DNA from: Mesoterricola sediminis
GTDB lineage: Bacteria > Acidobacteriota > Holophagae > Holophagales > Holophagaceae
Direction of reading: 5' to 3'
DNA: 64,000 nucleotides
NCBI RefSeq assembly: GCF_030295425.1
Contig: NZ_AP027081.1
Location: 2,711,001-2,775,000, forward strand
The notes below the pieces were generated by a model. The model did no database searches. It was given only the letters and a program-made list of their open reading frames with translations, and was not told the origin of the DNA. Shown in pieces: positions 8,897 through 19,000 of this stretch. Within the stretch, counting starts at the first letter, position 1. Each line of letters opens with the position of its first letter. A program made the translations under genes and the position numbers.

Positions 8897-9340
8897 TCAG
8901 GCCTCCGGCTGTTCGGACGACCGGCGGAGCTTGACGAGGACGAGCGTGCTGCCTTGGGCGTGGGATTCCATGGCGACCTGGTCCATGACCTGCTTCATGA
9001 AGAAGACCCCCCGGCCGCAGGGCTTGAGGAGGTTCTCGGGCAGGTTGGGGTTGGGGAGGGCGTCCAGGTCCACCCCGGCGCCGGTGTCCTTGATGCGGAT
9101 CTCCAGGCGGTTGGCCAGGGGGGTGAAGGTGACCTCCACGGGCTTCCGCTTGTCCAGCTTGTTGCCGTGGCGCATCGCGTTGGCGATGCCCTCCTGGATG
9201 GCCAGCCAGACCCGCTCCCCGTCTTCATGGGAGAAGTTCATGTGCTTGAGCAGCTCCGACCCGACCACCTGGATCAGGTCGATGAATCTCAGATCGGTGT
9301 TGCAGGTCAGCGATACCGGAAGCAGCGGAGCGGCAGTCAT
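8897..9340 (-). CDS. RsbW-like anti-sigma factor / serine kinase-type ATP-binding protein
   Basis: 147 residues from ATG 9340, selected by AAGGAT eight bases upstream; a TTG at 9346 is in frame. It is a single HATPase_c domain: N box in QEGIANAMRHGNK, G1 box in IKDTGAGVDLDALP and a GRGVFFMKQVMDQV G2 box. This is the RsbW/SpoIIAB-type fold, which phosphorylates or sequesters partner proteins (anti-anti-sigma factors). No partner STAS protein or sigma factor is adjacent, so the target is unknown. It is convergent with the TonB-like gene and divergent from ispH. Confidence 0.82.
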   Translation of the reverse strand: MTAAPLLPVSLTCNTDLRFIDLIQVVGSELLKHMNFSHEDGERVWLAIQEGIANAMRHGNKLDKRKPVEVTFTPLANRLEIRIKDTGAGVDLDALPNPNLPENLLKPCGRGVFFMKQVMDQVAMESHAQGSTLVLVKLRRSSEQPEA

Positions 9341-9440
9341 GTACAAATATCCTTGGGAATCTCATCCCCCGAATTCCTAGTTAATGGGAAAACCGGCCGG
9401 ATTGCCAGGAAATATCCTCGAAGGCCCGTCCCCAGGGCGC

Positions 9441-9467
9441 TAGACTGGATTACTGACCTGATCGGTC
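9441..9467 (+). promoter_or_regulatory. -10-like TAGACT and a palindrome before the IspH-UbiA gene
   Basis: TAGACT (9441-9446) lies 40 bases before the ATG. Just downstream is TGACC-TGATC-GGTCA (9453-9467), a perfect 5+5 inverted repeat where an operator or an mRNA hairpin could sit. AGGGAGC lies about ten bases before the start codon. Confidence 0.3.
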
Positions 9468-9486
9468 ATCTTTAGGGAGCGGGGGC

Positions 9487-11205
9487 ATGAAGGTCATCGT
9501 GGCGAAGACGGCGGGGTTCTGCTGGGGGGTCCGCCGGGCCATGGACGCCGTGCTGGAGGCCTCCAACCGGTCCGGGGCCGGCCCCGTCCAGACCCTGGGC
9601 CCCCTCATCCACAACCCCCAGGCCCTGGAGCTCATCGGCCGGCGCGGCGTGTCCGTGGCCGACCGCCCCGAGGACGTGAAGGAGGGGGCCGTCGTCATCC
9701 GGGCCCACGGCATCCCCATCCAGTCCCTGCGGGGCCTGAAGGAGCGCCAGGCCAAGGGCGAGCTGGACATCGTCAACGCCACCTGCCCCGAGGTGGCCAA
9801 GGTCCACAGCAAGATCAAGAAGTGGAGCCCCAAGGGGTACTTCACCGTCATCCTGGGCACCCACGGCCACGCCGAGAGCGTCGCCCACCAGAGCTTCGCC
9901 GAAAGCGGCAGCGCCATCGTCTCCTCCATGGAGGAGGCCCGGGCCCTGACCCCCGAGCAGCTCGGCAAGGTGCTCATCGTCGCCCAGACCACGTTCACCG
10001 TGAAGGACTTCCACGCCATCTCCGACGACATCCGGTCCCGGTCCGGGCAGTGCATCGTGGAGAACACCATCTGCGAGGACACCTGGACCCGCCAGGAGGA
10101 GGCGGCCACCCTCGCCCGCACCGTGGACGCGGTGGTCGTCGTGGGCGGCAAGGCCTCGTCCAACACCAAGCACCTGGCCGAATTGGCCCTCCGCAACGGC
10201 AAGCCGGTCCAGTACGTGGAGACGGCGTCCGAACTGGACCTCGGCGCCTTCCAGGGCACCGAGACGGTGGGCGTCATGGCCGGCGCCTCCACCCCCACCT
10301 GGCTGGTGGAGGAGGTGGTGGACGTCCTGGAGCAGCTCGGCAAGGGGCCCGACCGGCTCACCAAGGCCCTCCGCGCGTCCTTCGGCGTGCCCCTGCGTCT
10401 GGCCGTCGGCGCCGCCTTCCTGACCGTGGGCGTCCACGCCTGGACGGGCCTGCCCGTCATCTGGCAGTACCCCGTGGTGACGGCCCTGTACGTGCTGGCC
10501 ATGTTCCTCCTGGCCCCCTTCCTCAACCCCCTGGGCCTGGGCTCCAAGGGGCCCGCCCGGGCCCGCGTGCTGGAGCGGAACCGCCGGGTCATGCTGGGGA
10601 CGGCCCTCGTCTCCCTGGGCATGGCCCTGGGCCTCACGGCGAGCCTGGGCATCGGCTCCGTGGCGGTGGTGGCCGCGGCCTCGGTGTTCGGCGTGGTCTA
10701 CAAGCGCCGCCTGCGCCTCGGCTCCCGGCAGCTGAGCCTGGACGACATCCCCGGCTCCAAGGACATCCTGGTGCCCTCCGCCCTGGCCGTGGTGGCCCTC
10801 GCCCTGCCCCTCTGGCACGACGGCATGCCCTGGGGCGCGCGGGTCTGGGCCGGCATCCTCTTCGTGGCCGTCATGGGCTTCGCCCGCACGACCCTCAACA
10901 ACCTGCGCGAGATGCAGAACGACCAGATCCTGGGCAAGGACACCCTCCCCATCGTCTTCGGGCGGCGCACCACCAAGCTCCTGCTGGCCGGCTCCCTGGC
11001 CTTCACCGCCGTGGCCATGGCCTGGGCCATCCGCGTCGAGCCCACGCCCCGCCCCTGGGCCCAGCTGGGCATCCTCGGCGCCTGCCTGGCCTACCCCCTC
11101 GTGCACCTCTGGTTCTTCCAGGAGCGCTTCTCCGCCGGCAAGCACCGGTTCGAGCCCTGGGTGGAGGCCTGCTTCTACCTGGCCGGCACCCTGGCCCTCC
11201 TCTGA
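9487..11205 (+). CDS. ispH: IspH fused to a UbiA-like membrane prenyltransferase domain
   Basis: 572 residues. The first ~285 are 4-hydroxy-3-methylbut-2-enyl diphosphate reductase, the last step of the MEP pathway giving IPP and DMAPP. Iron-sulfur ligands C12 (GFCWGV), C100 (ATCPEV) and C196 (NTICED) are present, as are H42, H74 and G-H-A-E (128-130) for diphosphate binding and proton transfer. From ~290 there are about eight hydrophobic helices of UbiA type, with the second-loop motif NNLREMQNDQILGKDTLP. The first Asp motif (NDxxDxxxD) is replaced by N-P-L-G-L-G-S, so Mg-dependent transferase activity is doubtful. The fusion could channel IPP/DMAPP to the membrane, but that is inference. 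Confidence 0.85.
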   Translation: MKVIVAKTAGFCWGVRRAMDAVLEASNRSGAGPVQTLGPLIHNPQALELIGRRGVSVADRPEDVKEGAVVIRAHGIPIQSLRGLKERQAKGELDIVNATCPEVAKVHSKIKKWSPKGYFTVILGTHGHAESVAHQSFAESGSAIVSSMEEARALTPEQLGKVLIVAQTTFTVKDFHAISDDIRSRSGQCIVENTICEDTWTRQEEAATLARTVDAVVVVGGKASSNTKHLAELALRNGKPVQYVETASELDLGAFQGTETVGVMAGASTPTWLVEEVVDVLEQLGKGPDRLTKALRASFGVPLRLAVGAAFLTVGVHAWTGLPVIWQYPVVTALYVLAMFLLAPFLNPLGLGSKGPARARVLERNRRVMLGTALVSLGMALGLTASLGIGSVAVVAAASVFGVVYKRRLRLGSRQLSLDDIPGSKDILVPSALAVVALALPLWHDGMPWGARVWAGILFVAVMGFARTTLNNLREMQNDQILGKDTLPIVFGRRTTKLLLAGSLAFTAVAMAWAIRVEPTPRPWAQLGILGACLAYPLVHLWFFQERFSAGKHRFEPWVEACFYLAGTLALL

Positions 11206-11253
11206 CCCCCGAAACCCCCCCAGGCGGGGTAGGGTAGGTCTCGGGAGGTGCGC

Positions 11254-12078
11254 ATGCGGGGCTGGGCGATCGTAACGGGCTGTTCGACGGGCATCGGACG
11301 GGCCCTGGTGCCGGCGCTGCGCGCCCAGGGCTGGGGCGTGGTCGCCACGGCCCGGCGGCCGGAGACCCTGGCCGACTTGCCCGACGGACCCGACCTCCGC
11401 CGCCTGGCCCTGGACGTGACGGATCCCGCCAGCCTCGCCGCCGCCGTGGAGGCCTGCCGGGACCTGGACCTGCGGGTGCTGGTCAACAACGCCGGCTATG
11501 GGGTCCCCGGCCCCATCGAGCACCTGAGGCCCGCCGACCTGCGGGCCCAGCTGGAAACCAACGTGGTGGGCCTCCAGGCCGCCACCGTCGCCTTCCTCCC
11601 CCTCCTCCGCCGCTCCGGGGACGCCCGGGTGGTCCAGGTGGGCTCCATCCTGGATCGCATGGCCATTCCGCTGGCCGGGGCCTACTGCGCCTCCAAGCAC
11701 GCGGTCGCCGCCCTGGCGGAGGCCCTGCGCCTGGAGGCGGGTCCGGCGGTGCGGGTGATGCTCGTGGAGCCGGGCGCCATCCAGAGCGACTTCCGGGAGA
11801 CCCTGGCCAAGGGCCTGGGCGACCTGCCGGAGCGCCTCCAGGGGACCCCCTACCTGGCGCCCATGCTGGCCTACCTCGCCCGCCAGAAGGCCCGGGCGGG
11901 GGCGCACGGCCTGTCCGCCGCCGCCTGCGCCGCCCGGATCGCCGAGGCCCTGGGCCGCCGGACCCCGCCCCGTCGCTTGGTCATTGGCCGGGATGCCCGC
12001 ATCGCCCTCCTGGGCCGGGCCCTCCTGCCCGCCCCCCTCTGGGAATGGGCCGTCCGGAAGACCTTCGGCATGGGATGA
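11254..12078 (+). CDS. Short-chain dehydrogenase/reductase (SDR)
   Basis: 274 residues from ATG 11254, with GGGAGG six bases upstream (a GTG at 11248 is in frame). It has the classical SDR pattern: TGCSTGIG cofactor loop near the N-terminus, LVNNAG, and the YCASK catalytic Tyr/Lys pair, with the Ser in VGSIL. The basic A-R-R after the second strand suggests NADP(H). The VEPGAIQSDF segment fits the subfamily that acts on retinol/steroid-like or fatty substrates; the substrate cannot be assigned. The gene lies between ispH and polA with its own RBS. Confidence 0.85.
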   Translation: MRGWAIVTGCSTGIGRALVPALRAQGWGVVATARRPETLADLPDGPDLRRLALDVTDPASLAAAVEACRDLDLRVLVNNAGYGVPGPIEHLRPADLRAQLETNVVGLQAATVAFLPLLRRSGDARVVQVGSILDRMAIPLAGAYCASKHAVAALAEALRLEAGPAVRVMLVEPGAIQSDFRETLAKGLGDLPERLQGTPYLAPMLAYLARQKARAGAHGLSAAACAARIAEALGRRTPPRRLVIGRDARIALLGRALLPAPLWEWAVRKTFGMG

Positions 12079-12086
12079 CGCTGGGA

Positions 12087-12092
12087 TAAACT
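12087..12092 (+). promoter_or_regulatory. -10-like TAAACT, 8 bases before polA (leaderless promoter candidate)
   Basis: TAAACT, then GGGCCCAC, then the polA ATG at 12101. No Shine-Dalgarno sequence is present in between. Confidence 0.45.
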
Positions 12093-12100
12093 GGGCCCAC

Positions 12101-14908
12101 ATGACCGAGCGACGCCTCTACCTCATCGACGCCTTCGCCCTCATCTTCAGGGCCTACTACGGCAACATGCGCCTCAAGAACGGCGCGGCCTACACCATGG
12201 CCCGCATGCTCCTGGCCCTGGTCGCCCAGCACAAGCCCACCCACATCGCGGCGGTCTTCGACCGGCCCGAGCCCACCTTCCGCCACGAGATCTACCCGGA
12301 ATACAAGGCCAACCGCGCCGAGATGCCCGAGGATCTCCGGCCCCAGGTGCCCCTGATCAAGGACCTCATCCAGGCCCTGAACATCCCGGTGGTCGAGCTG
12401 GCCGGGTACGAGGCCGACGACGTCATGGGCACCCTCGCCCGCATGGCGAGCCGGGAGGGCCTGCCCACCGTGATCGTGAGTCCCGACAAGGACCTGCTCC
12501 AGCTGGTGGACGACCCCGGCGGCGTCCAGGTGCTCAACAACCGCGACGGCGAGGTCTGGATCGACCGGGCCGGGGTCAAGGCGCGCTTCGGCGTCTGGCC
12601 CGAGCAGGTGGTGGACGTCCTCGCCCTCATGGGGGACGCCAGCGACAACGTGAAGGGCGTGGACGGCATCGGCGAGAAGGGCGCCCGGGACCTGGTGGAC
12701 CAGTACGGCAGCCTGGACGCCATCCTGGCCCACCGCGGGGAGCTCAAGCGCAAGGCCCACCGGGAGGGCCTGGAGGCCGCCCTGGATCGCCTCCCCCTGG
12801 TGCGCCGCCTGGTCACCGTCGTCACCGATCTGACCCTGCCCGTCACCCCCGCCGACCTCGCCTACCCCGGCGTGGACATGGCCCAGGCCCGGAACGCCTT
12901 CAAGGCCCTGGGCTTCGAGCAGCTCACCAAGGAGTTCACCGCCGTCGGCAGCGCCACGGCCCCGGCCCCGGAGCGCCGGTACAGGGCCGCCGCCACCCTG
13001 GCGGACCTGGAGGCCGCGGTGGCCGCCTGCCGCCAGGCGGGCCGGTTCGGCCTGGACACCGAGACCACCTCCCTCGACCCGGTGCGCGGCCACCTGGTGG
13101 GGCTGAGCCTCGCCTGGCAGGAGGGGGACGGCCTGTACGTGCCCCTGGCCCACCTCAAGCCCGGCTCCGAGGCCGCCGAAGGGGCCCTGCCGGGCCTCCT
13201 CCCCGAATCCGGCCTGCCCGAGGCCCTCCTGGACCTGCGGGGCGATCCCGAAGCCTTCTTCGACGACCTGGCCCCCCACCTGGACCCCCGGAACCTGCCC
13301 TTCCGGGAGGTGCGGCGGATCCTGGCCCCCCTGCTCGCCGATCCCGCGGTCGCCAAGGCCGGCCAGAACCTCAAGTACGACCTGCAGGTCCTCCGCCGCC
13401 ACGGCCTGCCCGTGGCCGGCGTCGGCGACGACAGCATGGTGCTCAGCTTCCTCCTGGACGCCCGCAGCCGGCACAACCTGGACGACCTCTCCAGCCGGCA
13501 CCTGGACCTCCGGCCCATCCCCTTCGAGGCCGTGGTGGGCAAGGGCAAGGCCCAGAAGCGCTTCGACGAGGCCGACTTCGACCAGGCCGTGCAGTACGCC
13601 GCCGAGGACGCGGACCTGGCCCTGCGCCTCTGCCGCAAGCTGGGGCCGCTGGTGGACGCCGCCGGCCTGGAGCGCCTCTACCGGGAGGTGGACCTGCCCC
13701 TCGTGGCGGTGCTCGCCGATCTGGAGCTGGACGGGGTCCGCCTGGACCCGGCCGTCCTCGAGCGCCTCGCCGTCGACCTCCGCGCCCAGCGCGAGGCGTC
13801 CCTCGCCCGGGCCGTGGAGCTGGCCGGGGAACCCTTCAACCTCAACAGCCCGGCCCAGCTGGGGCGCATCCTCTACGAGAAGCTCGGCCTGCCCGTGCTC
13901 AAGCGCACCGACAAGACCAAGGCCCCGGCCACGGACGAGGACGTGCTGACCGAGCTCGCCCAGCGCGAAGACGGGGAGATCGCCCAGGTCCTCCTGCGCC
14001 ACCGCCAGGTCCAGAAGCTCCTCAGCACGTACGTGGAGGCCCTGCCGACCATGGTCAACCCGGTCACCGGCCGGCTCCACACGCGGCTCCACCAGGCCGC
14101 GGTGGCCACGGGCCGCCTGGCCTCCTCCGACCCCAACCTCCAGAACATCCCCGTGCGGACCGAGGAGGGGCGCGCCATCCGCGCCGCCTTCGTGCCGCGG
14201 CCGGGCTGGGTCTTCCTGGACGCCGACTACAGCCAGATCGAACTGCGCGTGGTGGCGGCCCTCGCCGGCGATCCGGTGCTCCTGGGGGCCTTCGAGCGGG
14301 GCGAGGACATCCACCGCCGCACCGCCTCCGAGGTCATGGGCGTGCCCATGGAGGCCGTCGAGCCCTCCCAGCGCTCCGCCGCCAAGGCCGTGAACTTCGG
14401 CCTCCTCTACGGCCAGGGCGCCTTCGCCCTCTCCGGCAGCCTCGGCATCACCTTCAAGGAGGCCAAGGCCTTCATCGACAGGTACTTCGAGCGCATGCCC
14501 AAGGTGGCCGAATGGATCGAGGCCACCAAGGCCCGGGCCCTGGAGGACGGCCTGGTCAGGACGCGGTGGGGCCGGGTCCGGCCCATCCCGGACCTCCATT
14601 CCTCCAACCCCGGGCTCAAGGCCCAGGCCCTGCGGGAGGCGGTGAACACCGTCGTCCAGGGCACGGCCGCGGACATCATGCGGCGCGCCATGGTCCGGTT
14701 CGCCCAGGCCCTCGCGAAGGAAGGCCTGGCCGCGCGGCTTCTCCTCCAGGTGCACGACGAGCTCCTCGTCGAGGCCCCGCCGGAGGAGGCGGACCGCGTG
14801 GAGGCCCTGCTCAGGGAAGCCATGGAGGGCGCGGACGACCTCGGGACCCTGGGCGTGTCCCTGGCGGCGGAGGTGCGCCGCGGCGCGAACTGGATGGAGT
14901 GCAAGTAG
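12101..14908 (+). CDS. polA: DNA polymerase I with active 5'-nuclease and 3'-5' exonuclease domains
   Basis: 935 residues (E. coli enzyme 928). Start ATG 12101; the frame is open further upstream, but MTERRLYLIDAFALIFRAYYG is the family N-terminus. The 5'-nuclease domain spans ~1-290. The 3'-5' exonuclease domain has the proofreading acids (GLDTETTS, D319 and E321), NLKYDLQVL and YAAEDADL, so proofreading looks intact. The polymerase domain has motif A DYSQIELR (D about 709), motif B with RSAAKAVNFGLLYG and motif C VHDELL. It fills repair gaps and removes primers. The YqhD-like gene starts 19 bases downstream and may be co-transcribed. Confidence 0.96.
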   Translation: MTERRLYLIDAFALIFRAYYGNMRLKNGAAYTMARMLLALVAQHKPTHIAAVFDRPEPTFRHEIYPEYKANRAEMPEDLRPQVPLIKDLIQALNIPVVELAGYEADDVMGTLARMASREGLPTVIVSPDKDLLQLVDDPGGVQVLNNRDGEVWIDRAGVKARFGVWPEQVVDVLALMGDASDNVKGVDGIGEKGARDLVDQYGSLDAILAHRGELKRKAHREGLEAALDRLPLVRRLVTVVTDLTLPVTPADLAYPGVDMAQARNAFKALGFEQLTKEFTAVGSATAPAPERRYRAAATLADLEAAVAACRQAGRFGLDTETTSLDPVRGHLVGLSLAWQEGDGLYVPLAHLKPGSEAAEGALPGLLPESGLPEALLDLRGDPEAFFDDLAPHLDPRNLPFREVRRILAPLLADPAVAKAGQNLKYDLQVLRRHGLPVAGVGDDSMVLSFLLDARSRHNLDDLSSRHLDLRPIPFEAVVGKGKAQKRFDEADFDQAVQYAAEDADLALRLCRKLGPLVDAAGLERLYREVDLPLVAVLADLELDGVRLDPAVLERLAVDLRAQREASLARAVELAGEPFNLNSPAQLGRILYEKLGLPVLKRTDKTKAPATDEDVLTELAQREDGEIAQVLLRHRQVQKLLSTYVEALPTMVNPVTGRLHTRLHQAAVATGRLASSDPNLQNIPVRTEEGRAIRAAFVPRPGWVFLDADYSQIELRVVAALAGDPVLLGAFERGEDIHRRTASEVMGVPMEAVEPSQRSAAKAVNFGLLYGQGAFALSGSLGITFKEAKAFIDRYFERMPKVAEWIEATKARALEDGLVRTRWGRVRPIPDLHSSNPGLKAQALREAVNTVVQGTAADIMRRAMVRFAQALAKEGLAARLLLQVHDELLVEAPPEEADRVEALLREAMEGADDLGTLGVSLAAEVRRGANWMECK

Positions 14909-14927
14909 GACGACAGCGGGAGCGGCC

Positions 14928-16085
14928 ATGCAGAATTTCACCTTCCACAACCCCACCCGGATCCTCTTCGGCGCAGGCCAGATCGGCGGGCTCTCCCGGG
15001 AGATCCCCCAGGGCGCGCGGGTGCTGCTGACCTACGGCGGCGGAAGCATCAAGGCCAACGGCGTCTACGACCAGGTGCGGCGGGCCCTGGAGGGCTTCGA
15101 CATCATCGAGTTCGGAGGCATCGAGCCGAACCCCCTCTTCGAGACCCTCATGAAGGGCGTCGAGCTGGCCCGGCGCGAGGAGGTGGATTTCCTCCTGGCC
15201 GTGGGCGGCGGCTCCGTCCTGGACGGCACGAAGTTCATGGCCGCGGCCATCCCCTGGCAGGGCGGCAACGAGTGGGACATCGTCCACCGGCGCATGCCTC
15301 CGAAGACCGCCCTCCCCCTGGGCGCGGTGCTGACCCTCCCCGCCACCGGCAGCGAATCCAACTCGTACGCCGTCATCACCCGGGCCGCCACCAAGGAGAA
15401 GATGTCCTTCGGCTCCCCCCTGCTCTTCCCCCGGTTCTCCGTCCTGGACCCGGAGACCACGTTCAGCCTTCCATCCCGCCAGGTGGCCAACGGGGTGGTG
15501 GACGCCTTCGCCCACGTCGCCGAGCAGTACCTGACCTACCCCGCCGGGGCCCCCCTCCAGGACCGCTTCGCGGAGGGGATCCTCCGCACCCTCGTGGAGG
15601 AGGGACCGCGGACGCTGGCCGAGCCGCGCGACTACGACGCCCGGGCCAACGTCATGTGGTGCGCCACCGCCGCGCTCAACGGGTTCATCGGCGCCGGCGT
15701 GCCCCAGGACTGGGCGACGCACGCCATCGGGCACGAGCTGACGGCCCTCCACGGCCTCGACCACGCCCAGACGCTGGCGATCATCCTCCCCAACCTCCTG
15801 TGGGTCCAGCGCGTGCCCAAGCGCGAGAAGCTGCTGCAGTTCGCCGAGCGGGTCTGGGACATCCGGGAGGGCACCGAAGGCTCCCGCATCGAGAAGGGCA
15901 TCATCGCCACCCGGGCCTTCTTCGAGGCCATGGGCAGCCCCACCCACCTGAGCGCCTACGCCGTCGGCGAGGACCGGTTCGGCGAGATCGTGGAGCGCCT
16001 CCAGGCCCGCCGGGCCCTGCCCCTCGGGGAGCGCCGGGACATCACGGAGGAGAAGGTCCTCGAGATCCTCGCCCTCGCGCGCTAG
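14928..16085 (+). CDS. yqhD: Iron-containing alcohol dehydrogenase, YqhD-like NADPH-dependent aldehyde reductase
   Basis: 385 residues with GGGAGC ahead of the ATG. N-terminal Rossmann-like NADP domain: FHNPTRILFGAGQI, TYGGGSIKANG and the AVGGGSVLDGTKF loop, all typical of YqhD/BDH. The metal ligands fit the group III set: D-A-F-A-H, H-A-I-G-H-E and L-H-G-L-D-H-A. The family reduces short aldehydes to alcohols and protects from reactive aldehydes. It lies directly downstream of polA. The enzyme type is clear; the natural substrate is not. Confidence 0.9.
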   Translation: MQNFTFHNPTRILFGAGQIGGLSREIPQGARVLLTYGGGSIKANGVYDQVRRALEGFDIIEFGGIEPNPLFETLMKGVELARREEVDFLLAVGGGSVLDGTKFMAAAIPWQGGNEWDIVHRRMPPKTALPLGAVLTLPATGSESNSYAVITRAATKEKMSFGSPLLFPRFSVLDPETTFSLPSRQVANGVVDAFAHVAEQYLTYPAGAPLQDRFAEGILRTLVEEGPRTLAEPRDYDARANVMWCATAALNGFIGAGVPQDWATHAIGHELTALHGLDHAQTLAIILPNLLWVQRVPKREKLLQFAERVWDIREGTEGSRIEKGIIATRAFFEAMGSPTHLSAYAVGEDRFGEIVERLQARRALPLGERRDITEEKVLEILALAR

Positions 16086-16089
16086 GCGC

Positions 16090-19000
16090 TTGAACCCGCA
16101 CCCATCACCCTGTATATTCGTGGCAAATTCCAGCCGGATTTCCCAACGTTCCCCCCGGGGGCCCGCCATCCTCAAGACGGTCACCAGCGTCCTCGCAGGC
16201 CTGATCCTCCTGGCTCCGCTCCAGGGGGCGGCGCCCCCGCCCCGGGGCGTCCAGGCGGGGGTCTTCGGGTTCCGGAGCTACGGCATCGAGGACGGGCTGG
16301 GCAACCTGTCGGTCTTCTCCATGGCCCAGGACGCCGACGGCTTCCTGTGGGCCGGCACGGACGACGGCCTCTTCCGGTACGACGGCCACACCTTCCGGCG
16401 CTGGAGCGTCGGCCTGAAATCCAGCACGATCTGGGAGATCGCCACGGCGGCCGATGCCGGGCTCTGGGTCAGCACGGACAGCGGCCTGTTCGAATTGACC
16501 GGCGCGGTCCACCTGCCGGTCCCCGGCCTTCCCGCCACCCGGGCCGCCTTCGCCGCCCTCGGCACCGCCGGGGCCGCCTTCGCCGGCAGCGGATCCACCC
16601 TCTACACCCGGGCTGCCCCCGGCCCCATGCACCCCGCCCGGACCTTCCCCGGGCCCATCACGACGGGCTGGGCGTCCCGGGACCTCCGGACCCTCCTCGT
16701 CCTCACGGAGGACCGGATCTGGAAGCTCGAGGACGGCCTCTGGGTCAGCCGCGACCTGCCCCGGACCTTCCAGGGCACCACGGCCCGCGTCATCGAGGAC
16801 CGGCTCCACCGCATCTTCCTGCGGAACCGCCAGAGCCTCTGGCGCCTGGACCAGTGGGAAGGCGCCTGGACCGACCTCACCCGCCAGCTCCCGGGCAACG
16901 CGTTCAACGCGTACCGGCCCGTGGAGGACGGGCTCGGGCGCATCTGGGTGGGCACCTCCAAGGGCCTGGTCTGCTTCGACGGGGAGGAGGCCTGGGTCCT
17001 GGGCGAGGACAAGGGCCTGCCAGGCGGCTGGGCGGGCGTGACCCTCGTGGACCGGGAGGGCTCCCTCTGGGTCGGCAGCGAAGGGGTGCACCGCCTCAAG
17101 GGGCGCTTCCTCTGGACGAACTTCGGCACCCACCAGGGCCTGCCCTCGCCGACCGTGTGGGACATCGGGCGCAGCCTGGACGGGCGGATCTTCGCGTGCA
17201 CCGACCACGGCGTCGCCGTGCTCCAGGGGGAGCGCTGGTCCGTGCTCCCCGGGACCGAGGGGCGGACCCTCATGTCCGGCGGCGGCGAAGGGCGGGAGGC
17301 CCTCTGGTTCGCGGGCACCGCCCTCAACGAGCCCTGGAACGCGGTGATCCGCTACGACCTCAAGCAGAACCGCGCCGAGCGGATCCTCGCCACCGGGGTC
17401 AAGAGTTCCGACCTGATCCTCGCCCTGGCCGGGGACGGCTCCGGCGGCATCTACCTGGGCACCCTCACGACCGGCGTCTACCACATCCACCGGGAGGGCG
17501 GCGCCTGGAAGACCGAGGCCAAGCCCTTCCCCGGGGAGGGCGCCAACGAGCGCGTCAACGCCCTGCGCCGCGACCGCGCCGGGCGGATCCTCGCCGCCAC
17601 GGCCCACGGCCTCTACATCCTGGACGGCGGCGCCTGGACCCGCCTGGGCGTCAAGGACGGCCTCCTGGGCGAGAACTGCGGCAGCCTGTCCAGGGACCCC
17701 CAGGGCTTCATGTGGGTGGCCTTCAGCGACGCGCGGGGCCTGAACCGGGTGACCCGGACCGAGCAGGGTTGGCGGGTCGTCCAGGCCATGACCACGCCCG
17801 AGGCCCTCTTCAAGGACTCCATCGTCAGCATGGCCTTCGACGCCTCCGGCGTCCTGTGGCTGGGCACGGGCGGGGGCATGAAGCGCTGGGACGGGCACAA
17901 CCTGGAGACCTTCGGCAAGGGCGACGGGCTCCTGAGCCAGGACCCCAGCGCCAACGGCATCGCCACGGACGCGGACGGCGGCCTCTGGCACGGCTTCAGC
18001 AACGGCATCTCCCACTTCAGCCCCCGGGCCTTCAAGGGCCAGCCCGAGCCGCCCGTCACCCGCATCACCGAGGTCCTCGGCCGCCGGGGCCCCCTGCCCC
18101 TGGGGGGCAAGGCGCCCCGCCTGCCCTACGGCGAGAACACCCTCGAATTCCGGTTCGGGGCCCTCTCCTTCCTGAACGAGGCCCGGGTGGTCCAGGAGGT
18201 GCGCCTCGTGGGCCTGGAGAACGAGTGGCGGCCCCTGGTCAACCGGGGCATGGACCGCTTCCCGGCCCTGGCCGACGGCGACTACCGGTTCGAGGTGCGG
18301 AGCCGCATGGATGACGGCCCCCCCGGGCCGGTCGCCGTCTACCCCTTCCGCATCCTCCCGCCCTGGTGGGGCACCTGGTGGTTCCGCGCCCTGGGCGCGC
18401 TGGCCGCCGCCGGGGCCGTCGTCCTCGGCTTCCGGCGCCGCACCGCCACCCTGTCCCGCCGCAACGCCGCCCTGGAGGCCATGGTGGCCGCCCGCACCGA
18501 GGAGCTGGAGAAGGTGAACCGGGCCCTGGAGGAGGCGACCCTCGTGGATCCCCTCACCGGCCTGCACAACCGCCGCTTCCTGGACATGAGCCTCCCGACC
18601 GACGCCCGCCAAGCCGCGCGCACCTACCGGGAGATCCTGGACGCCGGCGGCCTGCCCGAGGCCGGCAAGGAGGACGTGCTCCTCTTCCTCATGGACCTGG
18701 ACCACTTCAAGCGGGTCAACGACACCCACGGCCACCTGGCGGGGGACCAGATCCTCCAGCAGCTGGCCCAGACCCTCCGCTCCGTCACCCGGGCCACCGA
18801 CAGCCTCGTGCGGTGGGGCGGCGAGGAGTTCCTGCTGGTGGCCCGCCGATCCAAGCGCGCCAGCGCCCCCGCCATCGCCCAGGGCCTCCTGGACACGGTG
18901 CGCAACCGGATCTTCACCCTCCCCGGCGGCGTGGACCTGACCATGACCTGCTCGATCGGCTACGCCGCCCTGCCCATCCACCCCCGCGCCCCCGAGCTGG

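Noticed and set aside
11981-14956. Nearly 1000-codon minus-strand open frame opposite polA
   Set aside because: Shadow of polA: His/Gly/Val/Gln-rich with no domain, while polA has all polymerase motifs.
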